64,000 nucleotides of DNA. It comes from Byssochlamys sp. IMV 00236 (lineage: Eukaryota > Ascomycota > Eurotiomycetes > Eurotiales > Thermoascaceae). The notes below the pieces were generated by a model. The model did not search any database and was not told the origin of the DNA. It saw only the letters and a list, made by a program, of their open reading frames with translations. Each line of letters opens with the position of its first letter. Positions within the stretch are counted from its first letter, which is position 1. The DNA lies in assembly GCA_001931875.2 (NCBI GenBank), contig MSJH02000614.1, forward strand, positions 124,001 through 188,000, written 5' to 3'. Below, in pieces: positions 24,560 to 34,497 of this stretch. Both the position numbers and the translations under genes were made by a program.

Positions 24560-24633
24560 TGACCAGACTGGGGCTCGATCCCAGGACCTTATCGGTGTTA
24601 ACGATACGTCATAACCAACTAGACTATCCGGCC
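24560..24633 (-). tRNA. tRNA-Val (anticodon AAC), copy 3
   Basis: A third copy identical over all 74 nt. The immediate flanks (CAACAAGAT 5', CTTGA plus T-run 3') are conserved, while sequence further out has diverged from the other copies. Confidence 0.9.
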
Positions 24634-25947
24634 ATCTTGTTGAAGAACTTGCCACTAGTGTGATTTATAGACTTGAACTATGTCTGTTAGGCTTAGTAGG
24701 CCGCACTAGAGAGACTGGCCGGCCAATCAACTTACTGCCTTGCTTGCTTGTGCAGGCAGCAGGAGTCAGGAGAAAAATTTTGTATGAGAAACTAAACAGT
24801 CTTGGGCTCGGGGCTGGCATTTAAAGGCTCGTTTCCGGAGTAACAATGCGTGCTATAGGTTTATCTAGGAACTTGATTTGACCATGCGACTTCTATAAGA
24901 GAGATGGTCTTTGTTGGTTACTACTGTCTACATTTATATATCCTCATGGAGATACTCTATCACCCGCGAACCTATATAGTAGATATTTTTAGGACGCATC
25001 AGTTGCACACATACACCGTACCTCGCTGCTCCTATGCCAGAGATATCGTGGTAATGATGGATTGTATGGCCGTATTTAAAAGTACTATGGCTGATAGGCT
25101 CGACACTAATTGTCTGCTGGGGATAGACGGCCACGAAAACACCATGGATAGTTAGACCTGTCTCCAGTGTGTCGAATATTCACTAGTAGAACGGAAACAT
25201 AGTCTGATTTGAAATCCTTCGATAAGACTGTCGAGACATATGGTCTATATTGCTGTTTCCCCACAGACAGCCAGACGCAGTATGACAATTAAGTCCTCAC
25301 CATCTAGGGCTCCGTCTATAACTTAGAAGCAGGGGCAGAATTTTATAGATAACCAAGATAGAACATGGGGTGCGCTGGAGTTCTTCTCCTCTACCCAGGA
25401 GTGTCGAGAGTATACATACATTCCCTATTCTCTCGCCCCCGTATAGTAAAAGAACAGATAGTAACTGTCTCATGACGACAGAGACCCAAATTCGATATAA
25501 TTCGTGTACTATAGTGCATATCCTACGCTTATTCTACTAAGGTACCTACAATTATTACGGTATATAACTATAGCCGGGCATGTTGAACGAGTCCGGTTTA
25601 AAAAGAACGTAGTAGCGGGACTACAGAAGATATTAAGCAATTACAATGTTAGATCTTTGCAGTTTTATACAAAGAATCGTCAACATATACACCTACTATA
25701 ATGAAGAACGCTTTGAACAAGAGTACAGTAAAAAGAGACTCTGCCCTGAAAAGTAGGCAATATAGAAACTACTATATAGCTTTGCTTGCTCGTTATGCGA
25801 GTCCTCTCATTTCTCAGGGGGCAACCCCAGAAATGATCATCTAATCCCATAGACAAGTTACTACTAAAGAACACCCAAAGATCAAAAAAAAAAAAAGATC
25901 CTAGGAATCAACTACTCAGAGGCAAAAAGGACAAAAAAGAGATGGAT
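24634..25947. other. AT-rich gene-poor stretch
   Basis: No gene, RNA or repeat family could be supported. Short open frames here have no coding character. Confidence 0.5.
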
Positions 25948-26019
25948 TTCCGGCACGGGGAATCGAACCCCGGGCTGCTGTGTGAGAGACAGCGATGTTA
26001 GCCACTACACCATACCGGA
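25948..26019 (-). tRNA. tRNA-Glu (anticodon CTC)
   Basis: The 72 nt fold as a cloverleaf. Acceptor TCCGGTA pairs with TGCCGGA, the anticodon stem GCTGT/ACAGC encloses CTCTCAC (anticodon CTC, codon GAG), and the T-arm carries the standard GGTTCGATTCC B-box. The discriminator is A. The TCCGGTATGGTGTAGTGG start is typical of eukaryotic tRNA-Glu. A run of T follows on the transcribed strand. Confidence 0.95.
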
Positions 26020-27375
26020 TTGGGATATTAGTGTTTTCTGATATTATGCTCTATGAGAAACTCCAAACTGGAGGAAAGTGGTTCGTTCCTATTTGGCCTG
26101 GCTCCTCCAGAAGAAGTCAAATTCTCGTACATGAAGCAGCGCATACAGAGAAACCAGGTCCGTCTCCTCTCCTATTTTTCGCTCTTGGATATTGATTTCA
26201 CACTCGAATCGACTGCTACTCTATTGTTCAGTTCCATCGAGGGTCTTCAAAGGGTACATACATACTTGAGTACACGATATCATGTCCAAAGAGCCAATCA
26301 CATCACCGGGGATGTATTGTACTACACAGCCACGAATCATAAGGCTACGAATAAAACCCGCAGACGATAGATGTTGAAGAAGAATCGAAAGCTATAGAAA
26401 GCTATATATGTATCAAGCCTAACTGAACTGCCTCGGCCATGCGGTTTGCGGAGCCGAGAGACTCGATTATCCAAGGTGGAACAAAGCCGATGCGGAGCCG
26501 CGCTACGGCTTGTGACCGGCCAGGAAGCACAGGGCTCGTTGTCTTGTTGCGCTTTGGCGTTTCTACGGGGTTCTTCGGATCTTGTTAGAATAAGAATATA
26601 GTCGGTTAATAATATATGTTCTTTTTGGTTTATTTCCAGGTCTGGGGGGTCTATGATGAATATATATATGTATATATATATATATATGCGGACAATATGT
26701 TGTTCGATGCTACATGGTATATCCTTAGAGTAGAACCATCCCCTACTTACGAGTAACAGCAACCAGATACTAGCCAGCCACACCCATTCAAATAACCATC
26801 AGAAATTTCGAATGCCTGTAAGAGAAAAGCCAAGAAATCATCCTGGGACGAGCACGTCTTCTCCTGATCCATGGATTGCGCTCACAATAACCAACGGGTC
26901 AAATCCAACTAAGCAGCCCTTGAATCCTCGATTAAGAGTTCCCATACATATACCGCACCGTAGACAGAAAATAAGATAAATAGAATAGAGATGAGGAGGA
27001 ATGCGCGCTTGCAGATCAGCCGAGACCGATGGTTGACTATCAGAGGGTCCATTTCTCCTCGTCCTCCCCGCTTCGAACCCACCCTCACTACTGCATGGTT
27101 ATTCTCTCTCCTGGAGTCCTGCGAGCTCTGATGCGGGGTTAGTAATGTACCTACGCAATGAGATCTTAGCCTCGGTGGTTCCGCTGTAGATTCGTATCAT
27201 ATTTAACCAGCCTTGATTCTAGCTCTGATGGGCAGAAATAGAACAGACGGACAGAGAGAGCACCTTCACGGTAGCGATCCAGGTACCAAGTATTGACTGC
27301 ATATCTTTCTTTTTTTTGACGAACTATATCACACGGAATCTCTCCAGATAGTATATCCTTACGAACCCGAACAGA
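26020..27375. other. Spacer upstream of the FMO gene
   Basis: It contains a TA-type microsatellite (26661-26688) and no supported gene. The right end (about 27160-27375) should be the promoter of the monooxygenase gene. Confidence 0.5.
26661..26688. repeat. TA microsatellite
   Basis: Alternating TA over 28 bp with two G interruptions. Confidence 0.85.
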
Positions 27376-29244
27376 ATGGCCGCCGCCCAAGTCGCAGTCA
27401 AGTCGCACGAACGACCTGAACCAGGCTCGATCAACATCCCCCTCGGGAAATACCCTCCCCCGAGCACGATCGTGCCCGATGATCCTGATAAGATCGCGAC
27501 CGAAGTCATCGACAAGTTGAACAGTGCTCTCGCGAACAAAGATGCCCAAACGCTGTCTCGGCTGTACGTCGATGACGGCTACTGGCGCGACCATCTCTGC
27601 TTCTCATGGGACTTTCGCACGCTCAAGGGTAGGGATAACGTCGCTCGATTCGTAACGGAAGGGCAGTCGCCTGCCAAAGTACACATAGACAGGTCGTCAG
27701 CTAGGAAAGCGCCGCATTATGGACCTATCGATGTTGTCGGGGAAGTAAAAGGCATCGAGTTCTACATCAGCGTTGAAACCAACGTTGGACGAGGAAACGG
27801 TATAGTGAGACTGGCGGGTCTCAACGAGTGGAAGATTTTCACGGTATTCACATCTCTCGTCGAGTTGAAGGGTCACGAAGAGGCTATCAACCATCGCAGA
27901 CCCGTTGGTGCGCATCATGGTGAACATCTTGGCCGGACGAACTGGCTCGATCGTCGGACCGCAGAGAGAAACTTCATCGACAAGGAACCCGCGGCGCTCA
28001 TCGTGGGCGCAGGCCAAGGGGGTCTTACTGCCGCTGCGCGCTTGAAGATGCTTGGGGTTGATACATTGGTCATCGACCAGGAGGACAGAGTGGGAGATAA
28101 CTGGCGTCGCAGATACCACCAGCTCGTCCTTCATGACCCCGTCTGGTTCGACCATATGCCTTATATCCCATTTCCCCCGTCATGGCCGATCTTTACGCCA
28201 AAGGACAAACTAGCGGAGTTTTTCGAATCGTACGTCACGCTCTTGGAGCTGAATGTCTGGGTCAAGACGACGATTAAGTCTTCCTCATGGGATGAGAGCA
28301 AGAAGCAGTGGACTGTCACCGTCGAGCGGAGGAAAGAGGATGGTAGCGTTGAGACTCGTACATTCTACCCGCGTCATATCATCCAGGCAACCGGTCACTC
28401 GGGCAAGAAGAACGTGCCGGACTTTGAGGGGGTCGACAGCTTCAAGGGAGATCGACTCTGCCACAGCTCAGAGTTTCCCGGTGCCAATCCCGACTCCAGG
28501 GGGAAGAAAGCTGTGGTGGTTGGGTCGTGCAATTCAGGCCATGACATTGCTCAAGACTACTACGAGAAGGGATACGAAGTCACTATGGTCCAGCGCAGCT
28601 CGACATACGTCGCTAGTTCTGGTTCGATTACGAATATCGGCCTGAAGGGGCTGTACGAGGAGTCCGGCCCGGTTGCTGAGGATGCGGATCTGTATCTCTG
28701 GAGTATCCCAGGAGAGCTGTTCAAGACACTGCAAGTCAAATTGACGGAGGCGATGCGCCAGAATGATGCTAAGCTTCTCGAGGGACTAGATAAGGCTGGG
28801 TTCAAGGTCGACAAAGGCCCCATGGACGCCGGTCTTCTTATCAAATATCTCCAGCGTGGCGGTGGCTATTACATCGACGTGGGCGCAAGCCAGCTGATCG
28901 CAGATGGAAAGATCAAGGTCAAGCAAGGCCAGGAAATCACCAAGGTCATTCCAACGGGTCTTCAGTTCGCGGACGGATCGCAGCTGGAAGCTGACGAGAT
29001 TGTTTTTGCGACGGGGTATCAGAACATGAAATCGACGACTCGGCTGATTTTTGGCGACGAAGTGGCCGACCGAGTTGGGAGTGTCTGGGGCTTCAACGAG
29101 GAGGGTGAGGTGCGAACTATCTGGAGACGAAGCGGACACCCTGGGTTCTGGTTCATGGGAGGCAATTTGGCTCTGGCGAGGTATTACTCGCGGTTGTTGG
29201 CGTTGCAGATCAAGGCATTGGAGGCGGGCATTACGCAGTACTAG
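27376..29244 (+). CDS. Flavin-containing monooxygenase with N-terminal SnoaL-like domain
   Basis: A single-exon gene of 622 residues with a good start context (GAATGGCC). Residues about 45-170 form an NTF2/SnoaL-like domain (ALANKDAQTLSRLYVDDGYW is its typical opening). The FAD site VGAGQGGLTAAAR lies near 210 and VIDQEDRVGDNWRRRY follows. ATGHSGKKNVPDFEG is the FMO-type linker motif, and VVGSCNSGHDIAQD near 381 is the NADPH site. The protein belongs to the class B flavin monooxygenases (FMO/YUCCA-like) that insert one oxygen atom into a small organic substrate. The two-domain layout is common in Aspergillus. Its substrate is unknown. It faces an acyl-CoA ligase gene 1.5 kb downstream. Confidence 0.92.
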   Translation: MAAAQVAVKSHERPEPGSINIPLGKYPPPSTIVPDDPDKIATEVIDKLNSALANKDAQTLSRLYVDDGYWRDHLCFSWDFRTLKGRDNVARFVTEGQSPAKVHIDRSSARKAPHYGPIDVVGEVKGIEFYISVETNVGRGNGIVRLAGLNEWKIFTVFTSLVELKGHEEAINHRRPVGAHHGEHLGRTNWLDRRTAERNFIDKEPAALIVGAGQGGLTAAARLKMLGVDTLVIDQEDRVGDNWRRRYHQLVLHDPVWFDHMPYIPFPPSWPIFTPKDKLAEFFESYVTLLELNVWVKTTIKSSSWDESKKQWTVTVERRKEDGSVETRTFYPRHIIQATGHSGKKNVPDFEGVDSFKGDRLCHSSEFPGANPDSRGKKAVVVGSCNSGHDIAQDYYEKGYEVTMVQRSSTYVASSGSITNIGLKGLYEESGPVAEDADLYLWSIPGELFKTLQVKLTEAMRQNDAKLLEGLDKAGFKVDKGPMDAGLLIKYLQRGGGYYIDVGASQLIADGKIKVKQGQEITKVIPTGLQFADGSQLEADEIVFATGYQNMKSTTRLIFGDEVADRVGSVWGFNEEGEVRTIWRRSGHPGFWFMGGNLALARYYSRLLALQIKALEAGITQY

Positions 29245-29670
29245 TTAGTAGATGATTTTGTGATGTTCTTCTGCAGTGAATAGAAAGGCTGTTTTTGAAT
29301 CTTCACTGGGACTTCCAGTACTGTAGATAAACATATTGGCAGTTGCGTGTAGAAGAGGCGTGCGAGGCAACAGTGGCAAATATGTATATTGGTAGCATAA
29401 CATATATTTCTCACATCAAGCGGACATGGAAAACCATGATTAAATAGTGTCGCTCAGTGATAACTCTCCAAGACCCATTCAGCATCTAAATGAATTACTG
29501 ACAGTGTATTTACCCTGCGTTGTCAGTTAATTAGTGTACATGTACACCCGTCTCTATCTGGCGTAAAAAAAAAGAATTCTTTTCTCCCACCCGCCGTTTC
29601 GAACCCGAGCCGCCATTCCACTCCATAGAAAGCGACATGCACTCCTACCTCCAATTTTGATCTGTAAAGA
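29245..29670. other. 3' region of the FMO gene
   Basis: No gene. A perfect 14 bp palindrome GTGTACATGTACAC lies at 29534-29547. Confidence 0.5.
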
Positions 29671-29671
29671 A

Positions 29672-29782
29672 TAAAAAAAAACTGGTAGCTTCTCTTTGAT
29701 TGAGCGTGTCATCCTTAGTGCAGGGGCCATGCTAATCTTCTCTGTATCGTTTCAAATTGACCAAATGCCCGAAGGCAATAGC
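29672..29782 (-). ncRNA. U6 spliceosomal snRNA
   Basis: Read on the minus strand, the 5' part forms a TTCG-capped hairpin (TGCCTTCGGGCA). CATTTGGTCAATTTGAAACG follows, then the invariant ACAGAGA box, the AGC-containing catalytic core (GATTAGCATGGCCCCTGC) and GGATGACACGC. The RNA ends in a T-run (plus positions 29673-29681), the expected Pol III terminator. A TATAAA element lies on the minus strand about 25-30 bp upstream of the presumed 5' end. No intron interrupts the core. The exact 5' end is uncertain by a few bases. U6 forms the catalytic centre of the spliceosome. Confidence 0.95.
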
Positions 29783-29798
29783 TGTACCTTTAAAGTGG

Positions 29799-29809
29799 TT
29801 TATATGTCC
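29799..29809 (-). promoter_or_regulatory. TATA element of the U6 gene
   Basis: The minus strand reads CATATAAACC, placed at the distance upstream of the U6 5' end that Pol III type 3 promoters use. Confidence 0.65.
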
Positions 29810-30730
29810 AGGGAGGTGTTGTGTACGGGAGTCCTGATTGGTGGGTTAAGCGAGAGACGGAGGAACGCCAAAACGGACGGACACAAAAGATGCAGCAGAG
29901 AGAGAAAAGAGAGGAGAGAAGAGGGGTGATAATAATAATTGAACGAAAGGAAAAGAGAATTAGAACTAGAATTGACGATAGAAAGGATGGTGTATTATTG
30001 TCATTGATAGTGTATGATATCTCGAGCAATCCAGTCTGAGGAATCTTGTCTCTCAAGGGAGTGTAGAGTTGATATTGTACTGTACTCCTTCAAGACGGAT
30101 TATGGAGGAATTATCTGCAAGAGAAAGAAGAGGAGAAATTGACTGTTTGGTCCCTCAACAACAAGAATCTGTCACTTCAACTCGCGAGAACTTTATTAAT
30201 TAATAATCTCCTTCTCATTCGCAGTCAATCATAGTTAACTTAGCCATCCGATTCCGCGCTGACTGACAAACTCCGCCTAATAGTTAATATTAAATAAAAT
30301 AATCCACTCCCGAGCCGAGGAGAAGTTAAGCATCACCGACGATGCCCGCTCTCTCCCCGGATTCGGACCGAGACTGTGCCATCTGCCATCTGGCTTGACT
30401 GGTCGATGCGGCGTCCACGTCTCTGTCCTCGACGCTAGATCTGATCCTTCAGCCGTCTTACTCCTCTGGGATTAATTATTATTGGAGTAACCGAGTCGAC
30501 TCGTGCCAGTACCGAGGCCCATGCCCGCCATCCCCAGCTTGGGTAAGCTGCCCCAGTGTTTCACGGGCTCAACGGCGTCCCCCGGTCTGAACTCAGGGGA
30601 GAAACGCCATGCGTCCGTCACCTGGCACTGCTTTTTCTTTGTCTGAATTCATTTCTGTGTTGTTTTACTTTATAGAAACCCTGCTGCTAAAAGAGTCCCG
30701 GTGAGAGCGATTGAGCGATCGAGCGACGCC
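29810..30730. other. Purine-rich spacer and promoter of the acyl-CoA ligase
   Basis: The left part (29870-29970) is a purine-rich run on the plus strand. The part nearest the ligase is GC-rich and CT-rich. No gene was recognised. Confidence 0.5.
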
Positions 30731-32530
30731 ATGCCTGCCCAATCCACTTATCCGCCGATTGACATCCCCGATGTCGATCTCTGGACCTTTCTCTTTGAGA
30801 GGGCCGATAGACCGTTTCCAGAAGACAAAGGTACGAGATCCCTTGCGCTATGGAGGACTCGAGGGCTGTGGATTAACACGAATGCAGTAATCTTCCGGGA
30901 CGCGGATACGGACCGAACCTACTCGGTCAAGCAGACCAAAGAGGCCGCTGAGGCGTTTGGACAAGGGCTGAAATCAATCTGGAACTGGAAAAAGGGAGAT
31001 GTCCTTGCGCTCTTCACTCCCAACTGCATCGATACACCTGCCATTACCTGGGGCACTCAATGGGCCGGCGGAGTTGTGTCGCCGGCCAACCCAGCCTATA
31101 CCCCGGAGGAACTGGCGTATCAGTTGAAGAACTCTGGAGCCAAGGTGCTCGCTACCCAGGTCCCGTTGCTGCCAGTGGCCCGCGAGGCTGCCAAACGAGC
31201 TGGAGTCCCGGAGGATCGGATCATTCTCCTGGGTGACCAGCGGGATCCGCAGGCCAAGTTCAAGCACTTTACGTCCATCAGAAACATCTCGGGTGCGGCT
31301 AAATACCGCAGAACGAAGGTGAACCCCTCTAAGGACCTCGCCTTCCTGGTCTACTCGTCTGGTACGACCGGTGTGCCCAAGGGTGTGATGCTCTCGCACC
31401 GCAACCTGGTATCCAACATCCTCCAGGGCCAAGTCGGCGAAGGGAACCAGTTGACCTGGAACGGCGGCGCCGATGGCCGTGGTGACCGCATTCTCGCGTT
31501 TCTTCCCTTCTATCATATCTATGGTAAGACGGGCTCCTTCGCACGATTATGCTCCTGAATGTCTAGTACTGATCCATATGCAGGCTTGAACATGCTCATC
31601 CACCAGCCCATGTATACCGGATTCGAAGCGGTGGTCATGGCCAAATTCGACCTCGAAAAATGGTGCGCTCTCGTTCAGAAGCACCGTATCACATTCACGT
31701 ACGTCGCGCCACCAGTCGTGGTCTTGCTGGGCAAGCACCCCATCGTGGACAAGTACGACCTCTCCAGTATCCGCATGATGAACTGCGGCGCTGCTCCCCT
31801 TACCCGCGAGCTCGTCGAAGTCGTCTGGGGTCGCCTCAAGCTCCGCGTCAAGCAGGGCTACGGTCTCAGCGAGACCAGCCCCGTGACGCACACCCAGCCC
31901 TGGGAGGACTGGGACAAGAGCATCGGCTCTGTCGGAAAACTCCTCCCCAACATCGAAGCCAAGTACATGACATCGCCCGAAGACGAGTCCGAGCCGCAAG
32001 AAGTCAAGGTCGGCGAAGTTGGTGAACTTTACATGCGCGGTCCCAACGTCTTCCTCGGCTACCACAACAACCCCCAGGCCACGGCTGGCTGTCTGTCTCC
32101 CGACGGCTGGTTCCGCACCGGCGACGTCGGTTTCCAGGACAAAGACGGCAACTTCTACATCACCGACCGTGTCAAGGAGCTCATCAAATACAACGGCTTC
32201 CAAGTGGCCCCCGCTGAGCTGGAAGGTATCCTCATGGACAACGAGGCAGTCGACGACGTCGCTGTCATCGGTGTCCAGACCGACGCCAACGGCAGCGAAG
32301 TCCCTCGCGCCTATATCGTGCGGAGTCCGAAGAGCCTCCACGCGGGAATCAGCTCAGAGGAGGAAGCCGAGCATATCAGCGCCTGGCTGGACCAGAAAGT
32401 CGCGTATCACAAGCGGTTGCGCGGTGGAATCCGGTTCGTCGACCAGATCCCCAAGAGCCCTAGCGGTAAGATCCTGAGACGGATCTTGAAGGAGCAGGCG
32501 AAGAAGGAGCTGCTGAAAGCGAAGTTGTAG
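30731..32530 (+). CDS. 4-coumarate-CoA ligase-like acyl-CoA synthetase, peroxisomal
   Basis: Exons 30731-30830, 30888-31523 and 31584-32530 give 560 residues. The first intron is 57 bp and contains no in-frame stop, so a naive frame reads through it. Joining K to VIFRDADTDR restores the expected sequence. The AMP-binding motif YSSGTTGVPKG lies near 188, YGLSETSP near 337, then GWFRTGDVG, DRVKELIKYNGFQVAP and the C-terminal catalytic Lys in PSGKILRR. The protein ends in AKL, a type 1 peroxisomal signal. The family activates aromatic or fatty carboxylic acids through an acyl-adenylate to the CoA thioester. The specific substrate cannot be read from the sequence. Possible partners are the adjacent monooxygenase and SDR. 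Confidence 0.93.
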
Positions 32531-33453
32531 GCTGTAGACTGTCTTGCTTCTGTAATTGCTTCTGTAATTTTACCAGTATATATATTGAACTTGGATATAG
32601 ATAGACCTATAGTAAACCTTTTCAGGACCATCTCACATCACTGCACACAACCTGAATCTCACAGGCTCTATCAAACGGTTTCTAAAACCGGTCAAATCGA
32701 ATCAAATCATACCAAGGGTTCTCTGGCCATAAGCCATAAGCAACTATATACTTCTCGCAGCCAATCGGGTTCTCCGCCCTTTCAATCCTGACCGAACTTG
32801 GACAACACATGTATGTATGTTTCTGACCTGCCTTATGCATGTATTGGTTGTGATTTAAATCCTACAAGCAGGGAACCACTAGGCACTGCCCAGTTAACCC
32901 TGAATCGAATCTTTTCACCAATCCGACCAATCTCTCTTCAAGGAGCCAGTCGGTAAATATATGCGAAACCCCACGGCCTTCCTTCATCTACCACTAGACA
33001 CTGCATAAAGAACATGGCCAGAAACGCCCTCTAACTCCGACGGTAATAGTACTGACGGAGAGAAGTGGTGCATCAATTGAGTGGATAACCCCTGTCTGGA
33101 GATGATTACAGAGGAGATGATGATTGCATCTTAGACTTCCATTTGGTCAATTCGCCTTCTTACCTGTGACTTGGAGCAGGACTGGGGATTATCGTGAACA
33201 TTATATACTTATTCTACGTAGTTACTGTCAGAGTTTATATAGATTGGGATATCATATGTGGGGTTTAGTTGCAGACGGGGGTGGGGAATGATGCAATTAA
33301 TACTCGTATCTACCTAATCTATCACATCCATCGACTCGTACTGTAGATACTTCATATTCATAACCCAGACGACATTACCAATAACCATACCCCAATCTCC
33401 TTCCCTATCCCAAAGAAAAGAAAAGAATACCTAAGTTAACCACCACCACCACA
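32531..33453. other. Intergenic region
   Basis: Holds the 3' UTR of the ligase and the promoter of the SDR. I see no gene or repeat of note. Confidence 0.5.
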
Positions 33454-34218
33454 ATGGCACGTATCTTCATCACCGGATCCAGCGACGGCATCGGCCACGC
33501 CACAGCCAAACTCCTCTCCGACCAAGGCCACTCAGTCGTCCTGCACGCACGCAACGCAGACCGCGCCACCTCCACGCGCCAATCCATCCCCAAAGCCGAC
33601 GCCGTCCTTATCGGCGACCTACGCTCCATCTCCGAAACCAAACACCTCGCCGCCGACGCCAACGCCCACGGCCCCTTCGACACGATCATCCACAACGCAG
33701 GTATTGGCTACGGCTCCACATCCAGCCGCGAAATAACAGCAGATCACATCTCAGCCGTCTTCTCCGTGAATACCCTCGCGCCATACATCCTCACGTGCCT
33801 AATGGAGAAGCCTAAATCGCGACTCCTATACATGAGTTCAGATAGCCACTATGGCGGCGACGAGAGTCTGCGGAACGTGACGCTGTCGCATTCGTATAGC
33901 GATAGTAAATTGCATGATGTGATGCTGGCAAAAGCCTTCGCGAGACGATGGGGTGATGCTGTTCAGGTGGTGAGTATGCATCCCGGGTGGGTGAGGACGA
34001 AGATGGGAGGCAGGATGGCTCCTAGGGGGACGGATCAGCCTGCGAAGATATTGGCGGATTGGGCGGTTGGGAAGGGGAAGTTGGCGAGTTTGAAGAGTGG
34101 GACGTTCTTTACGACGACGAGAGGTGAGGAGTTGCCGCATTCGGGGGCTGGTGATGTCGGTAAGCAGGAGGAGTTGTTGAGGATTTGTAGGGATGTGTCT
34201 GGGGTGGATGTTCCGTAG
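33454..34218 (+). CDS. Short-chain dehydrogenase/reductase (classical SDR)
   Basis: A single-exon gene of 254 residues, the usual size of a classical SDR. The cofactor loop TGSSDGIG (7-14), HNAG near 83-86, the active-site Ser in LLYMSSDSHYGG and the catalytic YSDSK are all present, followed by HPGWVRTKMGG. The Arg after the second strand (HARNADR) suggests NADP(H). It is a soluble oxidoreductase of unknown substrate. A CACCACCACCAC run immediately precedes the ATG. Its coding sequence is rich in C at third positions at the 5' end and in G at the 3' end, an uneven base use within one gene. Confidence 0.92.
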   Translation: MARIFITGSSDGIGHATAKLLSDQGHSVVLHARNADRATSTRQSIPKADAVLIGDLRSISETKHLAADANAHGPFDTIIHNAGIGYGSTSSREITADHISAVFSVNTLAPYILTCLMEKPKSRLLYMSSDSHYGGDESLRNVTLSHSYSDSKLHDVMLAKAFARRWGDAVQVVSMHPGWVRTKMGGRMAPRGTDQPAKILADWAVGKGKLASLKSGTFFTTTRGEELPHSGAGDVGKQEELLRICRDVSGVDVP

Positions 34219-34497
34219 TAGATGAGTATGGTCCTTGTGGGTTACGATGTAGTTGAACTTGAGGGGGGAAGATGTGTTATTTCCTGTTTGGGAGATATGG
34301 CATGTTTTATTTATGCTTCACTTTTTTTCTTCTGAGATATATGCGCGTTACAGATGAGATATGTTTCTGAGGAACTGTGCTGTACATTATCCGCTTGGGT
34401 TACTTTGAGAGATTTCCATATACGAGCTCATCATATAGCGCATTTCAGTAATAGTGATAGTCTAAGTATTAAATGAATATTATCACAGTTGAAACTT

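Noticed and set aside
31547..32341. Long minus-strand frame opposite the acyl-CoA ligase
   Set aside because: It is the antisense shadow of a C-rich-third-position coding exon. The plus strand has unambiguous ligase motifs.
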